A stretch of DNA of 60,000 bases from positions 345,207-405,206 of the forward strand of contig NW_019091387.1 in the NCBI RefSeq assembly GCF_001949145.1. The letters run 5' to 3'. Under the pieces are notes generated by a model, which worked only from the letters and a program-made list of their open reading frames with translations, was not told the DNA's origin and did not search any database. Shown here one piece after another: positions 9,556 through 21,033 of the stretch. The stretch is from Acanthaster planci (taxonomy: Eukaryota; Echinodermata; Asteroidea; Valvatida; Acanthasteridae). Numbering within the stretch: the stretch's first letter is position 1; every line of letters starts with the position of its first letter. The translations under genes were made by a program, and so were the position numbers.

Positions 9556-9720
9556 TCAGGTTTGTCTCACCCAGCAAATGTGATGCTTTTGGCTCTGTAC
9601 GTCCAGTTTCGCTTGCTCGATTAAATCACGTTCCATTTCGAAACCGTTTACAGTTAACCACGCCGCGTGAGTCGCGACTGATTTGGCGTTTTCGAATTTA
9701 GTGGCAAATGTTAAACCCAT
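9556..9720 (-). CDS. Small Polinton frame, 54 residues, unknown role
   Basis: ATG at 9718-9720, preceded by AAGTAAA; open to TGA 9556-9558. The product is a small, probably helical protein (FATKFENAKSVATHAAWLTV, then ERDLIEQAKLDVQ) with no membrane segment. In-frame sequence after the TGA runs another 17 codons, so the stop may be secondary. It is the last gene before the right terminal repeat. Not matched to a known family; moderate-to-low certainty that it is a gene. Confidence 0.4.
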   Translation of the reverse strand: MGLTFATKFENAKSVATHAAWLTVNGFEMERDLIEQAKLDVQSQKHHICWVRQT

Positions 9721-9776
9721 TTTACTTCTAGAGAAATCTTGAGAAATTTTTTTTCAGAATTTTTGGTTGAGGAGGG

Positions 9777-9969
9777 AAATCTAGGCCGTTTTGTGCAATG
9801 TCGTCGATCGGCGATCTTTTTCCCTTGATTGGGAGAAATCCTGGGGGTTGAGAAGAGCCCCGGGGAATCGGGGGAAAGGTCTGGAGGGTAGGGAAAGTCT
9901 TGGTTGAGGGGGGGGTCGATGAGGTATAGGAGGGAAAAGCTGGTCTAGAACTCTCCTTCGCCTACTTCT
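9777..9969 (-). repeat. Right terminal inverted repeat of the Polinton
   Basis: Inverted match to 1245-1434. It ends in CCTACTTCT at 9961-9969, so read inward from the right end it begins AGAAGTAGG, against AGTATTAGG at the left. A minus-strand open frame over it (9781-9981) is not a gene. Confidence 0.9.
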
Positions 9970-9975
9970 GCCCGA
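9970..9975. repeat. Target-site duplication, right (GCCCGA)
   Basis: Identical to 1240-1245. Removing the element and one copy would restore a continuous host sequence, consistent with a single insertion event. Confidence 0.8.
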
Positions 9976-12900
9976 ACTCAATCGTAGAGATGGTACTTAT
10001 GTGGGTGCGCCCTCTGTACATACTTTGAGCCACGTTACTGCTGTGATGTGGGACAAACATTTCAAATGACAGCAGTCGGAAAGAAGACCACTCAAATGTG
10101 GCGTACAAATGGGGATGGAACACCGAGATTCAGGAGTGCTGCGGGCCGGCCAATGGCCACTACCTTGATTTTTAAGAATTTTCACACGAATCAAGTATCC
10201 AAAAAAAGGTTGTAAACGTCGAATTGTTCAATATCATTAAAAATTTATGGAAAGCTCTGCGAACTGCCAAGATATCACAAGTATCGCTTTTTAAAACCAC
10301 TTTTAAAAAGTACATCGGAACTTTAAAAAGAGGCGCATGTAAGGTGGAAGTCAAAATACCTGGAGATACCAAACACAGTTTTTACAATTTTCAAATTAAT
10401 AAATATACATAGTAAAAAGGCTTGTATCTTGTCATTTCAATGAAAGTTCAACTAAAATGTGGCTGAAAAGTGACATCCCTCCAAACCTTAAACATCCATT
10501 ACAATGAAGGGAAAACGCATTTATTGACACCTCGTACAAAATAGCAAATATAACCCAAGACGTTTTTGTTGATTTCAGATGGGCTCCTTGTTGGTGCATA
10601 CATTCTTACAAGATTTGTTAGAATAAGTAAAAGGCGTGTACTGTCTGCGAGGTACGTTGTCCATTTTTGAATTGTCGGCCCGAAATTGGATTCCAATAGC
10701 AAGGGGAAACTTACATCCTTTCTTCCATATTGGTTTTTTTTGTGCGTGAAATATATCTAACCTTTCCCAAATCAACTAGGTGAGTTTGGCCAACAGAAAA
10801 GTAGATCCCTGACATCATTCATAGATTTGATATTTTAAGCCGATTTAGATAAACCTTCTACTTTGTAACAAATTTTTCACTAAGCTGCAACGTGTCAGAC
10901 ATCCTGAAAATGAAAACCTATCGTAGTCTAGGAAGGAGTAAGGTCGGATCATGCATTTGGTTAGAAATGACTTTGGTGAATGTGTCGAAACAAGAGTAAG
11001 TTGGCTATCCCAGACATTTTGACAAAACAAGCATTACGCGGGAAATCAACAAACGAGGTAAACCTTACTAATTATTAAATTGGGGCTGTAGGTGACTACT
11101 CTCCAAACAAACTCAGAGATGTCCTTGGATTCACAATCAATTTCCTTATTTCATGAAGTCCCCATTTCAATCGAAACTGGCCAACCTTTTTAGCAATCAA
11201 TTCATTCGGTACAAGTATATTTCTACATCAAAGTTCAATATGTTATGAGCAACTGACTGAAGACTATTCCGCGCATATCTGCTCAGCAGAATGACAGGGT
11301 AGGGGATCTCTTTTGATGTTGTGTGTCACTTTTGACTTTTTTCCAGTCAAAATTAAAACTGCTGGACATTAACCTTGCATCTTCAGTAGAATAGCCCCAA
11401 ATGGAATTTCTTTAAACCACTACAAAGGGTAGACATTTTCAAGGCAACCATGGAATGGTCCTTGACGCTGACACAATAGACCATTACAGACTACTCTCGT
11501 TTTGCCCATAACGTATAGTATGGGCGGCCAGTTTGCAGTCGTATCACCTTTTGATTGCTTTTCAATTTTACCTCAAATTCGTTCAAATTGTCCCACTAAC
11601 TTTCCAATAGGGTTGTATTTTCATCTTAAGTGGTACATGTATTATTATCTGGTGTTCTGATAGCTGTGTGGGATTTTCGACACTTTGAATTACTCTTTTA
11701 CTTTTGTTTTGATGGCAAGCCATAGTTTTCGCATCTACTTGTAGGAAAACACAACAGTGACTTCAAAAGAGAAGACCCTACGTGCAGAAACCAGGATGGT
11801 GAAAATAGGTGATAAAAGCAATGCCTTTCAAATCACTAACTTGACTGACTAGGAGTAGTTCTATTGTCTAAATGGCAAAAAAAAAAAACTGGCTATGTGA
11901 CTGTCCTTGACATATTCAGAAATGCTTCCTGGCGCAGTAAAATATACTTGTTTGCTGTTTAATTAATCAAAAAATATAATAAAACATACTTTCAAAAATT
12001 CATAAATGCCCGGGAGCTTTCAAGGAACGGGAGTGGCACATCTTCAAGGCAACCTCGCTTTCCATTCCAACCAAAACACAACCCTAAACAGATTTTAAAA
12101 TTCAAACAGTTTCCAATGGTGTGGTCAAGACAAAGTTCCCCCTAAGTCCAGGATAATTAAAAGCATTTAAGCTAATTAGTGATTGAAAGCTGAATGAGTA
12201 TGTGTGTTTGTTCCAATATGTTGTGCTGCTCATTCTAGCAACACTGTGCCTCATTTAATGATTTCATACCAGCTGATTGAAGAGTTAAGTGGATTTTTTT
12301 ATATGCAAACAGTCCAAGAAAAACAAGAAAAACTGAAATAAGTGAATAGTTTTCCACCAAATTTCAATGCCAATTCCTTTATCTTAACTTCACTTCAGTT
12401 TATTCTATTTAAGCGAAAAGAGAAGAAATGTAAAAATTAAAAATTACTAAAGAAATAAAATAAAAACCTGACAATTCAAATTAGAACTTTGATGTGTAGG
12501 TCATCTACGGTGGTATCAGCTTGTTTAAGTTCAAGAGCCAATAATGCAGAACACTGTTTGGCATGAACCATGTGGGTCAGTCCAAGGCCGTTTTCCAATA
12601 CTCAACTTCAGCTCCGTCTCAGGCTTCAACTGTTTTTTACTAGCTCACTTTGAAGCTGTAAGCACAGTAATCAGTCTAATAGTGCCACAGAACATCAAAT
12701 AAGATGCAATAAGGCCCAAAATTACAGTAATCTAATGTAATTTAAACACTTCAGGCCCACAATCCGGGATTGGTTTTGGGAATGAAGCCAGAGACGGAGC
12801 TGGAGTTGAGTATTGGAAAACGGCCCAAGCATCCAATACAGGCTCTGTGTGGTAGCCATATTGCAGGGCAGTTCTTTTGTAAATTTGAGCATACCCTGCG

Positions 12901-13493
12901 GAACAAAAGCACTGGCCTGCAAGATGGCAACCATGCAAACCCTCGATTGGATTGTCTCCCTCCTCCATTAAATAAATCCCAAAATCTTCAACTTTAGCAG
13001 AGCAAACCAGCATCAAATCATAAAAACACCAATCCACAAGAAGCTACAGCCAATGCCAATCCAGAACTATTGAGAAATGTTGTACTCCTTACACATCTTG
13101 CAAAGTGATATCCCCCTCAAAACTGGCTTGATTTATATTATTGATAGACGAGCAAGGCAACAAAATACCCAAACTAATACATCTACAAAAAACACACAAA
13201 AAATAGATACATGTATATTACTTTTAGTATAAATTAACTGCCATCTTTACACCACTCCAGGCTTGCATTTTCAAGACCTGAACACAATTTCAAAAACTTG
13301 TCCACTTTTTAAACAGAAAACCTGATATGGTTGAACCTCGTTAAGTGCACTGTTAATACAAGATCCTGCTTGTAACAAGGAAATCTTTAGGTCCCAATCT
13401 CTTGTTAAAAAGGTTTGAACATAATCTGGCATGAGCTTCGACACTCCGCTTGGAGTAGACTCCACCTGGTTGAATGCTCTTTCCTTCCAACAC
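9976..13493. other. Intergenic DNA and dCMP deaminase 3' side
   Basis: No exon is recognisable. The stretch is AT-rich with homopolymer runs (e.g. 11877-11888), and the inverted-repeat element at 12586-12825 is its only clear structure. The part closest to 13493 should include the 3' untranslated region of the deaminase gene. I could not fix its polyadenylation site. Confidence 0.5.
12586..12825. mobile_element. Non-autonomous inverted-repeat element (MITE), copy 1
   Basis: The ends are inverted copies of about 35 bp built on GTTTTCCAATACTCAACT and AGCTCCGTCTC. The interior (e.g. GAAGCTGTAAGCACAGTAAT, TTCAGGCCCACA) matches 54785-55026 along its length. There is no coding capacity. The transposon superfamily could not be set because the flanking duplication is unclear. 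Confidence 0.8.
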
Positions 13494-16400
13494 TCACGGT
13501 GACATGATGGAGCTCGACGGCCGAGGTCGAGACTCTGGGTCAATCTCATAGAAGTCGATTACAACCTTGTGCTTTTTTGGTATGTACTTCCTGAAATGTA
13601 GAATATAGCAAAAATTCAAAGGTAATTTTAAGCAGAGAAAAAATTTAGACGCCATCACCTAGTTCAGGAAATAGGAAATTCCTCCAAACTGACACAGAAC
13701 CAACAGCTTAATGCTTTGGGCCTTTTAGTTGAATGTAGCTGGCAACAGCTAAATGTCCACTGTCTTGACATTATGACAGATGCTATTCAAGTACTTGAGC
13801 TGGAAAATGATTTAAAGCGACTTGCAACTCATTTGGTTGGGTTACAAATATTCTCCCATGGTAAGGTTTCTTCAGGTTCCCAGCTACAGCACTGCATTTG
13901 TGTACATTTGATTTATTATTAGAATGAAATAAACGTGATAGTCCCCAAAATGCCAGTGGAATGTGGCCCAGCTCACCTAAAAGCAACTCCACATACACCT
14001 TTATCACAATGCTGCCATGATTGTCTTGTTTCCAGTAGACCCAACTGGCAACAGTGATACATCATCACATAGTGATAAAAGGGTACAGACTACAGTCGAC
14101 TCTCGTTAATACGAGGGCCTTGGGACTTATTAAATTAGCTTGTATTATCTGGACCTCGTCTTATGCAAAAGCTGCCGTCCTGCTCGACGTATGTACATGT
14201 ATCACCAATCGACCATAGGTAAAGTGTACGTGTGTACAAGTATGCATAACTTTTTGTTTAAAGGAACGTACGTTTTGTTACATGAATTTGATTTTAAAAA
14301 GTTTGTTTATGAAAGTGAGATACAGTTTGATGAATGAAGACTTGTAACAAAGAATAATTATCAAATGTAAGAATGGAGGAAGTGGAATTTCCACTAGTCA
14401 TGTCGATTCAGAGCAATGCCATATCACACATCCCCGGCCCCGTATACTGTGATGAGATCCACATGCACGCACGTAAGCAAGTACATTACCACTTTAGTTG
14501 GTAACCAACACCAGAGCTGCTCTTGTTGCACATAAAAATGGGAGGAAACCAGCTATTGGTGGTGTGGACAGCAGAGGGCGAATATCGGATTTTACTTTGG
14601 AATGGCGTGTGGGTTTGGTGAAAAATTATTAGCGAGGGATTCACTTTTTTCTTCAAACCTTGTGGATATCATTTCTTTAAACATTTTTTGACTAAAAACC
14701 ACGGTTTAGTCATGATTTTCATAAGCTGAGAATTTATAGAAATGTCACCATCGGAAGGGGTAATATTTTCATGTTTACGGAGGGGAGCAGGTAACTATTT
14801 GTTGACCGGGGGGTCACGTTTTTTTGCGCCAGGTGTTACGAAATACAATTTTTATTTGTTTCCTGGGGGGACTTTGGTCTTGGGGAATTTTTGGGGGTGG
14901 GGGAATCAAATAAAAGACTTTCTTTGTTCACCACTGTCCTAAATATCGTAGCACTTTCGGTGGCACTCGCTTGTGTTTAGGCGGTACGAGAGCCGCCACA
15001 CAGAATTTCTACGTTGGGTACGGGGACTGAAAATGTCCATTGTTCGTCTCTCTTGCAGCACCGGACACAAACAGCTTGATTCAGTGAGGGAAAACCACAG
15101 TGCTGTTCTACTGTACACGCATAAATTACGGAAGCACCTTTCAAAATTGAATGGACTGGCTAATTGAAAAGTTTCCTTCAAAAAAGCTTGCGCTAAATAG
15201 ACAGATAACAATAGATTTGCGCTCAGCCTGCGTGCGAAAATGCTCGTCCAACCGAAATCTTGTGACATCCGAGCCCATATTACACATATTTGTCTCATAG
15301 GAATGTGCACAATTCAGTCGGGACTAGCAAATGTGCTCGTCTAAACTGGAGTCTCATCTTACCCGAGCTCGTATTACCGAGAGTCGACTGTATTTTTCCT
15401 TCCAGTCTCAGTAATATGGTTACATTGTTTTGACTGATAGCAAAGCAAGATGGGGAAAGTTGCCTCTCAACTTACACATATTCCACTTGGGCCAGATCCA
15501 GCATCCTCTTGGAGGCCTGGGTGGCTGGCTTGTCGTGGTGCTTGTCTGACAGGTACATGATTCTTTTAATGCCTGACTGGATGATGAGCTTGGCGCACTC
15601 GTTGCAAGGGAACAGGGCCACGTAGATGGTGCAGTCTTTGACATCCGAGGAGTTCTTGTTCATGATGGCATTCATTTCAGCATGACAAACTGATGCAAAA
15701 ACATGAATTGGAAACAGAACTATTTCACCTCATACAGACTGGAAGGGGAGTCAGTTTTACTCTCCAATGGACATTTTGCCACTCCTCTTAAACCGCTGCA
15801 AATGTCAGACTGTCCTTTCCGCGACTTTTTTTCTTCCAACTCTTGCACAACTCTTGATGCCAAATCTCCAAAAATTGGACGTTAGCATTTTCATGTCACA
15901 CGGCAATCAAGGGTTATCCAAAAACTGGATTCTTCCATATGCAAGTGTGTAAATGGAGTTGTTATGCAAACTTGTTGAAATATATGTGCAAGCACTGACT
16001 TTTCCACTGTGCGACAGTTCAGACTGAATTAATTTAACAACCACCTATCTATTACAGCAGGCAATCACTGTAGGATTTTCATGACTTATTTTGGCAACCT
16101 GCTTCAATGTCTTGACTACAACACAAGTAAAGGCCAAATAAACGAAATACCTTTAGTTTGGATCACTCAACTGACCCTGTTTTCCAGAACCCATTACACA
16201 ACTCCACAAAATGTTATTACCTTAACAAATCAGATTGAATAATACCAGTTTCCAATTGTAATTGGTCAAAATGCAGCGACACTGTTCATTTTTAAAGAGA
16301 CCATGTGATACAATAGACCGATTGTGCCCAATAAGTCTCTTAACCACGAGTGGGTATCAAACATCAACAGACATATGTTGTGTCATAAATGTCATTTATC

Positions 16401-18831
16401 AAAACTAAAGCCAACGGTCGGTAAAGTACTCAGGCCACTGATGTGCTGAGTGCGATACCGAAAATCAGCTTCATTTGTGGTAAACAATAATGGAATATAC
16501 CAGGCTTGTTGATATTTGATATCCACTGTAGGTCACGTGACTTAGAGGGCACAAACAGTCAATTGTTTTACTGTAAATGCCAGTTTGGGAGAGTGAATGC
16601 AATCAAAATGCAATCCCCACTTGGGGCCCTATGAAGAAGTCTCACCGTATGCGTATTTCTGGTCCAGCCAGTCCCCCTCTTTCCCCCAAGGTAACTCATC
16701 GTCCCCACAGTTGTTGGGCATGCCGTTGTAACCGATGCCCACAATTTTCTTTTCCTGATTTACTATGCAAGCACCAACCTTAGGGGAGAGAGAGAGAAAA
16801 AAAAAGGAGACATAATGAACCCTTGCACACCACCGGGAAAAGTTTATACAATGGCATGTTATGTCATAAACTTCTGACTTTGTGGCATCTTGCTTCAAAT
16901 GAACAAAAAGTTGAGGACAAGCAAAGTTGCTTCTTATAGGAAAACAGGGGCAAATCTGTAACAATATTCCTGCAGCTCATTCTGAGCTATACTTGACCAG
17001 CTCTCTCTCACTACACACATGTGCCACACATAAATGCATTTCAAACACTACACATATAATGTGGACATTCCTTTGTTTTCCCGCAGTTTAGAATAGTCAG
17101 AGAAAAATAAAAGTTTTCTTCCGTTGTGAAAACTCCTTCAAGTTGGATTTCTAAAAATGATTCCTTGGAACTTCTTGGAACCTGATGTAGACATCTTAGT
17201 TTGTTCCCTGGTCCTCGCAAGGTATGTCAACCATACGCACAACAGTACAGGCAACACTGCGCCATGGATTGTGCAGGAGTTTATACCCTTTCTTGGATAG
17301 AATCGACTACAGAAATGGACAGAGAACTCGTCAAAGACTTGACACAATTTCTGGAGATCACACAAATCTTCATTGCTAAATGAATACCTGTGAGCTTGGG
17401 TCCTTGCTGCGCTGGGCGGAGAGGAATGCCACTGACATGAAATATTCGTCCCAGCCTATGTAATTGTCTCGCTTCTTGGTAACACTGCAATCAAATATCA
17501 ACAAAATTAATGTGCTGTTCTCCTGATAACATTTCTTGATAGGGCTGAGTCAATTCGAGTAATTCACTTTTCGAATATGCAACTTTCAATTTGTTTCAAT
17601 ATCTGAATATTCAGTCTACCGACCGGCAGATTGTTGATGAACAAACCATATACAAAATCAGTTGCACAACAGCAATTACAAGAACAGAAAGAGTTCCAGA
17701 TAAAGTAGAAGCACACATCACACCTCAGAGACTGTCCTCGTATTTGGAGAAATCCCTTTAATTTATTCAAGGATAAAATCAGTCCCCAGAATGAGAGAAT
17801 GTCTCTCTAAATGGGACAATTTTTTGCCTTATTTGGATTCAGCAGAAGAAAACATCCAAGGCTGCCGTTTAAAAGCATTCTACCGTTTACCTCTAGGATT
17901 ACAAGTAGCAGTCTGAAATGGCACACAAAGGGTAGGGGAAAGATCACATCAAAACAATTTTTTTCTGAAAATCAATTCTTTATGATATAGTTAATCAAGT
18001 GACATGGCACAAAGTTCATGAAAACAACTTCACTAAATATAAATGGAAAATACATGTATGAGAGAAAACAAATTGATAATAGCATGTGGATATTTTTTTA
18101 CCTAGTAAGTCCTAGGGCCATTTGGGAAAAATGCCCCCTTTTAAGGAGACATTCTCTCTTTCAGGGGACTGGTTTTGTCCCTAAATAAAGGGACTACTCT
18201 GAACACAGGGACAGTCCCAGAGTTGTGATGTGTGCCTCTACTGATAGGCCTACAAACAACACTTGATGCCCCTGTGCACAAACCTACACGTACATGTACA
18301 TGAGCCTTATTGCAAATATTGCATTGGTGATTTTGCACATTGTTCAATGTTTGGTCCTTTCCCCTTGCCACAATGCCTTTCTACCATGGTGCAAAACACT
18401 CATGCAGTATTTGCGATAAGGCTATGAAACACTTTCTGCAAGTATCTCAAATTGGTTTGTGATATATTCCAGACCTTTCCTGCATAATCACATGGACATA
18501 ACTCAATGCAGACACACATCGTGATATAGGCCTACAAAAATGACCTAGCATGCCTACTATACATGGCATAGGCCTAGTGATTAGTTACAGTCGACACCAT
18601 CATGACCATCATCATGGGCTTAGTCTGTCATGTCTATGCACCATGTGCACAATATAAACGCAACGAAAAATCTTTAAGCTCTAACCTCAATTTCAGTGGT
18701 CTGCCAATATTTACCGCCACTCACCTTTTCACCTCCCCGTTAGTATCATTGTATCGGCTTTTCTTGGTTGGTGTCACAAATCCAACCGTGTTTTTGACCT
18801 GCCTGTTCTCTTCAAGTCCGTTTTCAGCCAT
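13494..18831 (-). CDS. DCTD: Deoxycytidylate (dCMP) deaminase, five coding exons
   Basis: Converts dCMP to dUMP, the main feed for thymidylate synthase; a zinc enzyme of the cytidine/deoxycytidylate deaminase fold, allosterically controlled by dCTP/dTTP. Coding exons (minus order): 18725-18831, 17388-17484, 16646-16778, 15476-15689, 13494-13590. All junctions are GT/AG and the phases join without error, giving 215 residues. Landmarks: residues around [45 protein letters not shown], the zinc ligands [10 protein letters not shown] and [11 protein letters not shown], then VVIDF near the C-terminus. The vertebrate enzyme is about 178 residues. The extra length is a polar N-terminal extension ([11 protein letters not shown]...). 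The start chosen is the most 3' ATG that keeps phase; an upstream in-frame ATG at 18990 exists but its context looks untranslated. Intron 4 holds a pogo-like element. Confidence 0.93.
14093..15390. mobile_element. Pogo-like (Tc1/mariner superfamily) non-autonomous element in a deaminase intron
   Basis: The ends are inverted: CAGTCGACTCTCGTTAATACG on the left and, reversed, CAGTCGACTCTCGGTAATACG on the right, one mismatch over about 23 bp. TA flanks both sides (14091-14092 and 15391-15392), the expected target duplication. CAGT...CGACTCTCG-type ends are typical of pogo/Tigger elements. The 1.3 kb interior has frames on both strands (longest 14939-15310 minus) without transposase motifs, so mobilisation would need a transposase in trans. 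It fills most of the intron between deaminase exons 4 and 5. Confidence 0.88.
16349..16528. mobile_element. Short inverted-repeat element, family of GTGGGTATCAAACATCAAC, copy 1
   Basis: The left end, GTGGGTATCAAACATCAACA, is answered on the right by an inverted, diverged copy (TTGTTGATATTTGATATCCAC). The interior shares ATACCGAAAATCAGC and GATGTGCT with the copy at 24677-24891. It lies in the deaminase intron between exons 3 and 4. Confidence 0.7.
17542..17690. mobile_element. Truncated copy of the element seen at 55054
   Basis: GGGCTGAGTCAATTCGAGTA and, further in, AGATTGTTGATGAACAAACCAT match the left part of 55054-55528. The right part is missing. It lies upstream of deaminase exon 2, inside intron 1. 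Confidence 0.6.
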
Positions 18832-21033
18832 TTTGCCAGTTTTCCCGGGAAAATTAAAGGGAGCGCGCGCATAATAATTGGTCTGGTATCTGTGACCTCT
18901 AAGTTCGTTGTTATTGCACCACTTTATCCAAAATGGTATCTGACTTTTGGTAATCAACAGGTGTACGGTGGCTGCTGTGCGCCAGCCCATGAGCGATATG
19001 ATTGCTGCATCATACGAGTGGTGATCTCTAATTTATATGAATTTACATGTATGCCATCCAACTCTTCTGAGTTCATATTTTGACACGTCTGTAGGGTTCG
19101 TTATGTCGTTACTTTCGCAGAAAAGTAAAATATACCAGCTAAAAATAGGTGGAATTAAAGAAAAAAACAAAATTACAGCTCAACCATTTTCAATATGTCA
19201 AATTAATTTGATAATTTGAGAAATTGAAAGGTATAGCCAATGACTTCATGATATCCAGGTGTTGGCCTGCCTTTGGCGTGCCGCTTTACAGAAATGTCAT
19301 GACTGACCACTAGACTGACCGGTATAATCATTATCATTATCTGGGAAGTATATATCCTTCTCAAAATTGTCGAAACAAATTCCCACAAGGAGGGGGGTGA
19401 AATCAGCGAAAAGAGAAGAAGGAAATAACTACATTTTTCCTCTGAGAAAAAGGAAGAAACTTACCGTTATAGCAGCGTGCATTTCGTGTTCTGCTCTTCA
19501 CAACTTAACATTAAAGAAAAGGCAGTCCAAACCAAACTGACGAACTCGTGTGGCTTTTCCAGTAGACCCACTAGCTACGGTACACTCAGAAGCCACTTTA
19601 CATACTTTTACGCGTGGTTTACTTAAATCCCGTTGAAAACCGTAGATAAACTGGCACAAAAGGTAGCTACCCCATCCTCAGTTTTCCCCACAAAGTTTCA
19701 TTACAATTGTGAGGAATAAGTAATTTATTTCAAAATACTGACTATTATCGACTTTGCAATATTTGGCGGGCTCATTTTTCAAAAATGAAGTTCTGCACGT
19801 GGTGTCAGATCGTCTGGCTCCGTTTCCAAGGGCACGAGCGCTTTATCTGGTCGCAAGAATACCAGTAACCAGACCTACAAAATCAAGGGCTGCGATTGGA
19901 TATCATTTCACTGCACTGAAGGACAGCATTATTATGAGCATAGCATTGGCTGGTAAATGCAAATTTTTATAACTTATCAACAGAGATCAATGACTTATTT
20001 TGACAGACTTTCTCTTTAATTTGGTTGAAGAAGCAAGGGCATCTTATAAAAGGGAGATCCCTGCCTAGGTTTAAATCCGCTGAGCCTGCATTGTCATTGG
20101 TGCTCTCGTCAGTAAGCCGATTGAGGTCTCGGTGTGGGAGGTGCATTTATAAACAGGTTGGAGTTTTAACTTGAAAAGAATAACAAGATATTTTGTGAAA
20201 AATCTGTGAAGTGTTTTCCTTAAAAGCTGCCTGTGCAAGTAAATGAATGTATGTTGATGTTTTTTTCAATGTGGGCTGTATCACTCATCAGTGTAACGTT
20301 AGGGCTAGGATCTATTAGGGTGTTCATTACCATTAGCACCCTGCTCCTACAATAAGGAGACGAAAGGCTACCTTTTCGAAACAACTCACCTAAATAAGTT
20401 GGTGGTGATGTCCTCTTTCACATCAGAAAGGAAAGAGGGAAGGGCTTTGGTTTTTGAGGGACATTATGGGGTAAAATGGCAGAGTAAATGATGTGACGAA
20501 GAGCTAAGAACGAAGATAAATCAGCACATGTAGTCTGGTTCCTTGACCTGGAACCATAAAAGTTTTTTTTATGAAATTCAGTATATCCACAATTGCTTGG
20601 TCAGGTAACAAGACGTGAAAAAAATGGAGTGATGCGGTTGTCCTTCCCCAAACTCGGGTAAAAAATTCTGGATTTCTTGTTTAAATATTGTCAAACTTTA
20701 CCTAAACTAGAGCTACTAAGATTAAGAAATGGATCCTCAAGGTCTGAATGTTAGTTAGTTTGAAAAAGTGGACTTAGTATTCCTTATTACAGAAATAGGG
20801 TGCTAATGGTAATGAACGCCATTATAAGCTTATTAAAAGTCACATTTTGCCATTGCCACTTTGGTCACGCTGCTAAAAGTTTCACACCAAAGAAGGGCCT
20901 ACAGTGCAAATACTTAGACCAGGGTAGTACCAGTTGGGTAATTTTACAGGGTGAGGAAAATAAAGATTTAAAGCTGTTTTAGTCTTTAGTATATTATTTT
21001 TTTTCTAGTCCATGTTTCTAGATTCTAGTTGTC
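18832..21033. promoter_or_regulatory. Intergenic region between divergent deaminase and forkhead genes
   Basis: About 2.2 kb separate the two start codons, so both promoters should lie here. A short GCGCGCGC tract sits at 18864-18871, 33-40 bp upstream of the deaminase ATG. A minus-strand splice-donor-like sequence, ACG|gtaagt, ends at 19464 and could close a non-coding first exon of the deaminase. On the plus strand, a TTTATAAA-like string near 20145-20152 could be a TATA box for the forkhead gene. All of this is positional inference. Confidence 0.35.

Larger units (their letters stand above)
1240..9975. mobile_element. Maverick/Polinton (adintovirus-like) element, internally deleted and decayed
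   Basis: Polintons are large self-synthesising DNA transposons related to double-jelly-roll viruses. They normally span 15-25 kb and carry a protein-primed B-type polymerase, integrase, packaging ATPase, cysteine protease and capsid proteins. Seen here: inverted repeats 1245-1434 and 9777-9969, flanked by the same six bases, GCCCGA, at 1240-1245 and 9970-9975, and a set of Polinton genes between them. The element is only 8.7 kb. The polymerase stops after its exonuclease start, and no ATPase (Walker A) or protease frame was found. Most genes carry stops or frame slips. Gene order, plus strand unless noted: polymerase, integrase (minus), 126-codon gene (minus), small membrane protein, capsid, two small membrane proteins, large coiled-coil/membrane protein, then three minus-strand genes. 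I infer an old, immobile copy. The last base of the left GCCCGA could equally be the first base of the element. Confidence 0.93.

Noticed and set aside
14939-15310. Transposase frame in the pogo-like element
   Set aside because: No DDE or helix-turn-helix pattern typical of pogo transposases.
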